From Bradyrhizobium cosmicum (lineage in GTDB: Bacteria; Pseudomonadota; Alphaproteobacteria; Rhizobiales; Xanthobacteraceae), in contig NZ_CP041656.2 in NCBI RefSeq assembly GCF_007290395.2, positions 6,598,501 to 6,662,500 of the forward strand: a DNA stretch of 64,000 bases, in the 5' to 3' direction. The notes beneath the pieces were generated by a model. That model had not been told where the DNA came from and made no database searches. It saw only the letters and a list, made by a program, of their open reading frames with translations. Shown here one piece after another: positions 59,042-64,000 of the stretch. The translations under genes were made by a program, and so were the position numbers. Positions within the stretch are counted from its first letter, which is position 1; every line of letters begins with the position of its first letter.

Positions 59042-59061
59042 GAATACGGAATTCCGTATTC
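59042..59061. promoter_or_regulatory. Perfect 20-bp palindrome, candidate GntR operator
   Basis: GAATACGGAA/TTCCGTATTC is a perfect palindrome with no spacer, 26 bases upstream of the GTG start of the GntR gene. FadR-subfamily regulators recognise short dyads in their own promoter, so autorepression is likely. Confidence 0.65.
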
Positions 59062-59086
59062 TTTGTTGGCCTTCGGAGTTGTCAGC

Positions 59087-59764
59087 GTGATCCCTCTCGA
59101 CCCGCTCCCGAACCTGATCGACCAGGTCTATGCCCGGATCCTTGAGGCGATCTCCGACCGCACGCTGCAACCCGGCCAGCGCATCCGGCAGAACGAGCTC
59201 GCCGACAGGCTCGGCGTGTCCCGCCAGCCGGTGTCGCATGCGCTGCATCTGCTGCACCGGCAGGGGCTCGTCGCCGAGAGCGGCAAGCGCGGCTTTGAAG
59301 TCACCCAGCTCGACCCCTCGCGCATCCGCCAGCTCTACGAGGTGCGCGGCGCGATCGACGCGCTCGCAGCGCGGCTCGCAGCGACGCGGGCCGCCAGCGA
59401 CGCGGCGGGACGCGCGCGACTGGACGCGGCGCTCGCCGCCGGGCGCGGCATCGACCGCAACACCTCGCTCGGCGAGCTCATCACGCTCGACGTCGATTTT
59501 CATCGCGCGATCTACCAGCTCGCCGGCAATCCCGTGATCGAGGAGACGATATCGCCGCAATGGCCGCATATGCGCCGCTCGATGGCGACAGTACTCTCCG
59601 AGCTCGACTATCGCGGCAGCGCCTGGGCCGAACATGCCACGATTGCCGCACACATTCTCAGCGGCGACGCCAAGGCGGCCGAACGCGCGGCGCTGGCGCA
59701 TGCGCAGACGGCGGGACGGATGACTGAGGAGAGATTGAGGGCGACGGACGAGGCGGCGGCGTAG
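59087..59764 (+). CDS. GntR-family transcriptional regulator (FadR subfamily)
   Basis: The 225-residue protein has a winged-helix domain (about 10-75, with IRQNELADRLGVSRQPVSHA and LHRQGLVAESGKRGFEV) and a C-terminal FCD ligand domain (about 82-215, with LYEVRGAIDALAARLAATRA, LITLDVDFHRAIYQLAGNPV and HATIAAHILSGDAKAAERAA). The GTG was preferred to a TTG eight codons upstream, because GGAG lies eight bases before it. FCD members sense organic acids, often with a bound metal. Autorepression by the palindrome upstream is likely. The next genes on the strand are a dioxygenase and a dehydrogenase. Confidence 0.9.
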   Translation: MIPLDPLPNLIDQVYARILEAISDRTLQPGQRIRQNELADRLGVSRQPVSHALHLLHRQGLVAESGKRGFEVTQLDPSRIRQLYEVRGAIDALAARLAATRAASDAAGRARLDAALAAGRGIDRNTSLGELITLDVDFHRAIYQLAGNPVIEETISPQWPHMRRSMATVLSELDYRGSAWAEHATIAAHILSGDAKAAERAALAHAQTAGRMTEERLRATDEAAA

Positions 59765-59780
59765 GCCAGATCTCCGTCGC

Positions 59781-59870
59781 CGTCATGCCCGGGCTTGTCC
59801 CGGGCATCCACGTTCGTCCTGGACGTGGAACGAAAGACGTGGATGGCCGGGTCAAGCCCGGCCATGACGG
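59781..59870. repeat. Dyad repeat, family D
   Basis: CGTCATGCCCGGGCTTGTCC with CGGGCATCCACG on the left is complementary to CGTGGATGGCCGGGTCAAGC with CCGGCCATGACGG on the right. Both halves repeat the CCGGGC/GCCCGG core. It lies in the gntR-dioxygenase gap and would be transcribed in the dioxygenase leader. Confidence 0.75.
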
Positions 59871-59914
59871 CAGAGAAAATACGACAAAAACAAACAAACC
59901 AAGGAGGACGACCC

Positions 59915-60715
59915 ATGAAACTGTCTCAGGAGCAACTGGAATTCTTCCACCGCGAGGGCTGGCTGTTTCTGCCCGAGCTGTTCAGCCAGGAGGAAGTCGA
60001 TTTCCTCGCCCGCGAGGCGGTCGGCATTTACGACGCCAACCGGCCCGAGGTCTGGCGCGAGAAGAGCGGCGCGCCGCGCACGGCCTTTGCCGCGCATCTC
60101 TACAACGAGGCCTTCGGGATCCTCGGTGCGCATCCGCGCATGATCGAGCCGGTCGAGCAGCTGTTCGGCGAGCCGGTCTACATGCACCAGTTCAAGATCA
60201 ACGCGAAATCGGCCTTCACCGGCGACGTCTGGCAGTGGCACCAGGATTACGGCACCTGGAAGCGCGACGACGGCATGCCGGAGCCGCGCGCGATGAACAT
60301 CGCGATCTTCCTCGACGAGGTGATGCCGATCAACGGCCCGCTGATGCTGGTGCCGCAGAGCCAGAACGCCGGCGATCTCAAGGCCTCGCATGACCTCGCC
60401 ACCACCTCCTATCCGTTATGGACGCTGGATGAGGAGACCGTGACGCGGCTGGTCAAGCAGGGTGGCATCGTCGCGCCGACCGGCAAGCCCGGCGGCATGC
60501 TGATGTTCCATGGCAATCTCGTGCATGGCTCGGCGGGCAACATCACGCCCTACCCGCGCAAGATCGTGTACCTGACGCTGAACGCGGTCTCGAACTACAT
60601 CCGCACCCCGACGCGGCCGGAGTACATCGCCCATCGCGACTTCGCGCCGATCAAGACGGTGGATGATGATGCGCTGGTGCGGCTGGCACGTGCGCCGCGG
60701 CAGGCGGCGGAGTAG
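59915..60715 (+). CDS. Phytanoyl-CoA dioxygenase family protein, EctD-like
   Basis: The 266-residue protein is an Fe(II)/2-oxoglutarate oxygenase. H109-x-D111 in VWQWHQDYGTWKRDDG and H204 in NLVHGSAGN are the iron triad; R215 would bind 2-oxoglutarate. The string QWHQDYGTWKRDDGMPEPR is strikingly like the ectoine hydroxylase signature (WHSDFETWHxEDGMPxMR), so it may hydroxylate a small polar molecule. No ectoine genes are nearby. The ATG follows AAGGAGGACGAC, a very strong ribosome binding site. It lies between the GntR regulator and the SAF dehydrogenase. Confidence 0.87.
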   Translation: MKLSQEQLEFFHREGWLFLPELFSQEEVDFLAREAVGIYDANRPEVWREKSGAPRTAFAAHLYNEAFGILGAHPRMIEPVEQLFGEPVYMHQFKINAKSAFTGDVWQWHQDYGTWKRDDGMPEPRAMNIAIFLDEVMPINGPLMLVPQSQNAGDLKASHDLATTSYPLWTLDEETVTRLVKQGGIVAPTGKPGGMLMFHGNLVHGSAGNITPYPRKIVYLTLNAVSNYIRTPTRPEYIAHRDFAPIKTVDDDALVRLARAPRQAAE

Positions 60716-60718
60716 GCT

Positions 60719-60821
60719 GTCATTCCGGGGCGCGCGTAGCGCGAGCCCGGAATCCTTTCATCCGCATTCCTTGCGGCCCGATGGATTCCGGGCTCGACGC
60801 TACGCGTCGCCCCGGAATGAC
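60719..60821. repeat. Family A dyad repeat, copy 5
   Basis: GTCATTCCGGGGCGCGCGTA to GTCGCCCCGGAATGAC with the pair AGCCCGGAATCC / GGATTCCGGGCTC. It starts three bases after the dioxygenase stop and ends 53 bases before the dehydrogenase start. Confidence 0.85.
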
Positions 60822-60874
60822 GATCGTTGATAGTTCGCGTCACCCCACATCCATTTGCATTCTCGGATATTCAC

Positions 60875-62185
60875 ATGAACCTCTTCCGCCTCCTCCAGGC
60901 CCGCGCGTCCGCTGGCAAGCCCGTTCGGGTCGCGCTGATCGGCGCCGGCAAATTCGGCTCGATGTTTCTGGCGCAGGTGCCGCATACGCCCGGGCTGGAG
61001 GTGCCTGTTATCGTCGACCTCGACCGCGACCGTGCGCGCGAGGCCTGCCGCACCGTGGGGTGGAGCGCCGAGCGGATCGCGGCGACCACCTTCACCGATG
61101 ACGGCGCACGCGCCATTGCCGGCGGGGCGATGGATGTCGTGGTGGAAGCGACCGGCAATCCCGCCGTCGGCATCAGGCACGCACGCGCGGCAATCGCTGC
61201 GGGCAAGCATGTCGTGATGGTCAATGTCGAGGCCGACGTGCTGGCCGGCCCGCTGCTCGCCGAGGAAGCACGCAATGCGGGCGTGGTCTATTCGCTCGCC
61301 TATGGCGACCAGCCGGCGCTGACCGCCGAGATGGTCGACTGGGCCCGCGCCACCGGTTTTCGCGTGGTCGCCGCCGGCAAGGGCACGAAATATCTGCCGG
61401 CCTATCATGACGTGACGCCCGACGGCGTCTGGCAGCATTACGGGCTCACGGCGGGCGAAGCGCAATCGGCCGGCATGAATCCGCAGATGTTCAACTCCTT
61501 CCTCGACGGCACCAAATCGGCGATCGAGATGGCCGCGATCGCGAACGCCTGCGGGCTCGACGTCCCCTCGGAAGGATTGTTGTTTCCGCCCTGCGGCGTC
61601 GACGACCTCCCGCACATCATGCGGCCGCGCTCACGCGGCGGCGTGCTGGAGCGTTCGGGCGTCGTGGAGGTGGTGTCGTCGCTCGAACGCGACGGCCGGC
61701 CGGTGTTTCGCGATCTCCGCTGGGGCGTCTATGTCGTGCTGGAGGCGCCGAACGACTACGCCGCGGACTGCTTCCGGCAATACGGGTTGAAGACCGACGG
61801 CAGCGGACGTTTTGCCGCGATGTACAAGCCCTATCACCTGATCGGGCTCGAGCTGAACATCTCGATCCTGTCGGCCGCACTGCGCGGCGAGCCGACCGGG
61901 CAGCCCTACGGCTTCCGCGGCGACGTCGCCTCCGTGGCCAAGCGCAACTTACGGGCCGGCGAGATGCTGGACGGCGAAGGCGGCTACACGGTGTGGGGCA
62001 AGCTGGTGCCGGCGGCCGCGAGCCTGAAGGCAAGCGCCCTGCCGATTGGCCTCGCCCATCGGCTGAAGCTGAAGCACGACGTCGCCCATGGCGAGATCGT
62101 GCGCTGGAGCGACGTCGAGTTCGACGCGAACAACGAGACGATCAGGACGCGAAAGGCGATGGAAGCGGCGTTCGCGAAGGGGTGA
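60875..62185 (+). CDS. NAD(P)-dependent dehydrogenase with C-terminal SAF domain
   Basis: The 436-residue protein has a homoserine-dehydrogenase-like Rossmann domain (RVALIGAGKFGSMFLAQVPH near 18-37, GAGKFG at 23-28) and a catalytic domain of about 200 residues. It ends in a SAF domain (about 375-430, with RNLRAGEMLDGEGGYTVWGK and RLKLKHDVAHGEIVRWSDVE). SAF domains occur in sialic-acid synthases and sugar-acid enzymes. The reaction is unknown; a carbohydrate or sugar-acid oxidation is plausible. The ATG starts MNLFRLLQARASAG. It lies downstream of the EctD-like dioxygenase across a family A repeat. Confidence 0.83.
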   Translation: MNLFRLLQARASAGKPVRVALIGAGKFGSMFLAQVPHTPGLEVPVIVDLDRDRAREACRTVGWSAERIAATTFTDDGARAIAGGAMDVVVEATGNPAVGIRHARAAIAAGKHVVMVNVEADVLAGPLLAEEARNAGVVYSLAYGDQPALTAEMVDWARATGFRVVAAGKGTKYLPAYHDVTPDGVWQHYGLTAGEAQSAGMNPQMFNSFLDGTKSAIEMAAIANACGLDVPSEGLLFPPCGVDDLPHIMRPRSRGGVLERSGVVEVVSSLERDGRPVFRDLRWGVYVVLEAPNDYAADCFRQYGLKTDGSGRFAAMYKPYHLIGLELNISILSAALRGEPTGQPYGFRGDVASVAKRNLRAGEMLDGEGGYTVWGKLVPAAASLKASALPIGLAHRLKLKHDVAHGEIVRWSDVEFDANNETIRTRKAMEAAFAKG

Positions 62186-62443
62186 TGGTTAACCGCTTGC
62201 GGGAGAGTCGGTGCGCAAGCGCCGGGTGATGTTCTCGCCTCTGGGGGATTGTCCCGTTCCGGAGACGCCCTCTCCCCAGCCCTTCCCCGCAAGAGGGGCA
62301 GGAAGCGCTTCGGAGCGCGGGCATGCGGATGGGCTCAATCGCGGACTGATCCGGTTACCAGCAATGGCAACACTTTGTCGACCGATCCCGGTCTAGCATC
62401 CGGTCGACGAGATGTTTCAACAGAGCTTCGGACAGAGCCATTC
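62186..62443. other. Gap between the SAF dehydrogenase and a membrane protein
   Basis: The 258-base stretch includes a repeat-like patch near 62265-62320 (CCCTCTCCCCAGCCCTTCCC, then GCAAGAGGGGCAGGAAGCGC) that resembles Bradyrhizobium mosaic repeats. It forms small CCCTC/GAGGG pairings. I see no gene in it. A promoter for the next gene is likely in the last 100 bases. Confidence 0.45.
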
Positions 62444-62965
62444 ATGAGCGAGCGAGTAACCCTTTTGGTCAGCAGCGTCATCGCTGCCCTGACGGCGAAA
62501 CCGGAACCGCCGCCCCCCTCGTTCGCCACCAGGCACGGCAATACGGCACAGATCGCCTCCGCAGTGGTGGCGATCGCTGCCCTGGTGTTCGTGGCCTATC
62601 AGGTCTGGGTCATTCGCGCGAACGGGAGGATCGCGACAGCTCGGCAGGTCTACATGTCCTACAGTGAATCGGCGCTGCGATATCCCGAGCTGGCCGAGCC
62701 CGACATGCAAAAGCTGCGAACCGAACCCACCGAATGGGTTCGCTACAAGAATTTCGTGGCGCACATGCTGTTCGCCTATGACGAGATTCTGGCCGTGTAC
62801 GACGAGCCCGAATGGCGCCGCAGCTTTGAAGAGGACGTCAGGCTTCATCTGCCGTACATCTGTGCAGACATGCCGACTGCACTCGACGAGACTTATTTTC
62901 CCAAGATGAGGGCATTGTTGAAGGCAGAGCGGATCAGATGCGCAAGCGCCGGCCCAAAGCCTTAG
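62444..62965 (+). CDS. Hypothetical membrane-anchored protein
   Basis: The 173-residue protein has an N-terminal Pro-rich stretch and one transmembrane segment (about 42-62, ASAVVAIAALVFVAYQVWVI). Its C-terminal soluble part is helical with EPDMQKLRTEPTEWVRYKNF and FEEDVRLHLPYICADMPTAL. I do not recognise the family; the layout is like small bacterial proteins of unknown function with N-terminal anchor. The start ATG at 62444 (MSERVTLLVSS) has only a weak GGACAGAG upstream. Its neighbours give no role. Confidence 0.65.
   Translation: MSERVTLLVSSVIAALTAKPEPPPPSFATRHGNTAQIASAVVAIAALVFVAYQVWVIRANGRIATARQVYMSYSESALRYPELAEPDMQKLRTEPTEWVRYKNFVAHMLFAYDEILAVYDEPEWRRSFEEDVRLHLPYICADMPTALDETYFPKMRALLKAERIRCASAGPKP

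Positions 62966-64000
<1,035 letters not shown>

Overview
The window reads as a chromosomal segment of a Bradyrhizobium-like alphaproteobacterium (Hyphomicrobiales). The evidence is high GC, a complete PhyR-NepR-EcfG general stress locus, a homospermidine synthase, two DUF3551 proteins, and several families of GC-rich dyad repeats between genes of the kind common in Bradyrhizobium. No rRNA, tRNA, CRISPR array, transposase, prophage or integrase was seen, so this looks like core and metabolic chromosome rather than an island.

Layout. 1-5.0 kb: end of gltB, gltD, an outer-membrane barrel protein, and the arabinose-5-phosphate isomerase KdsD (KDO/LPS precursor). 5.0-9.3 kb: a carboxymuconolactone-decarboxylase protein divergent from an HxlR repressor with two tandem dyads between them, an SPFH/NfeD membrane pair, hemH and a MAPEG protein. 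9.5-14.5 kb: an unknown protein, a NicO/DUF1007 metal-transport pair coupled to an M3 oligopeptidase, and a small membrane protein. 14.5-19.0 kb: a polyamine locus (long structured leader, ornithine decarboxylase, GNAT, RidA, homospermidine synthase). 19.2-26.4 kb: MgtC with a proline-rich partner; a zinc-uptake operon (His-rich protein, ZnuC, ZnuB, ZnuA, CobW GTPase, WD40 protein) headed by a perfect Zur-type palindrome; and two half-size permeases. 26.6-32 kb: SodB, GNAT, MATE, DUF2147, DUF3095, a ribbon-helix-helix protein and a small protein. 32-36.4 kb: an overlapping ACP/AMP-ligase/SDR cassette and a FATP-type acyl-CoA synthetase. 36.6-42.3 kb: a Bug-type binding protein, small periplasmic proteins, HtpG, a candidate small RNA and an NTF2-like protein. 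42.4-44.3 kb: phyR / nepR-ecfG. 44.3-56.4 kb: nitroreductase, then a complete CoA-thioester degradation set (three acyl-CoA dehydrogenases, a feruloyl-CoA-synthetase-like ligase, crotonase, SDR, TetR, thiolase, second ligase). 56.6-64 kb: Ogt, twin alpha/beta hydrolases, and a GntR-controlled neighbourhood with an EctD-like dioxygenase, a SAF-domain dehydrogenase and a TRAP binding protein cut by the window end.

Themes. Zinc supply appears twice (Znu-CobW and NicO/DUF1007). Fatty or aromatic acyl-CoA chemistry fills much of the second half. Three local regulators (HxlR, TetR, GntR) each face a perfect or near-perfect inverted repeat that is a strong operator candidate. The features that standard annotation would most likely miss are the structured candidate sRNA near 41.5 kb, the leader upstream of the ornithine decarboxylase, the palindromic EcfG-type promoter between phyR and nepR, and the placement of three unrelated repeat families in successive gene junctions of one acyl-CoA operon.
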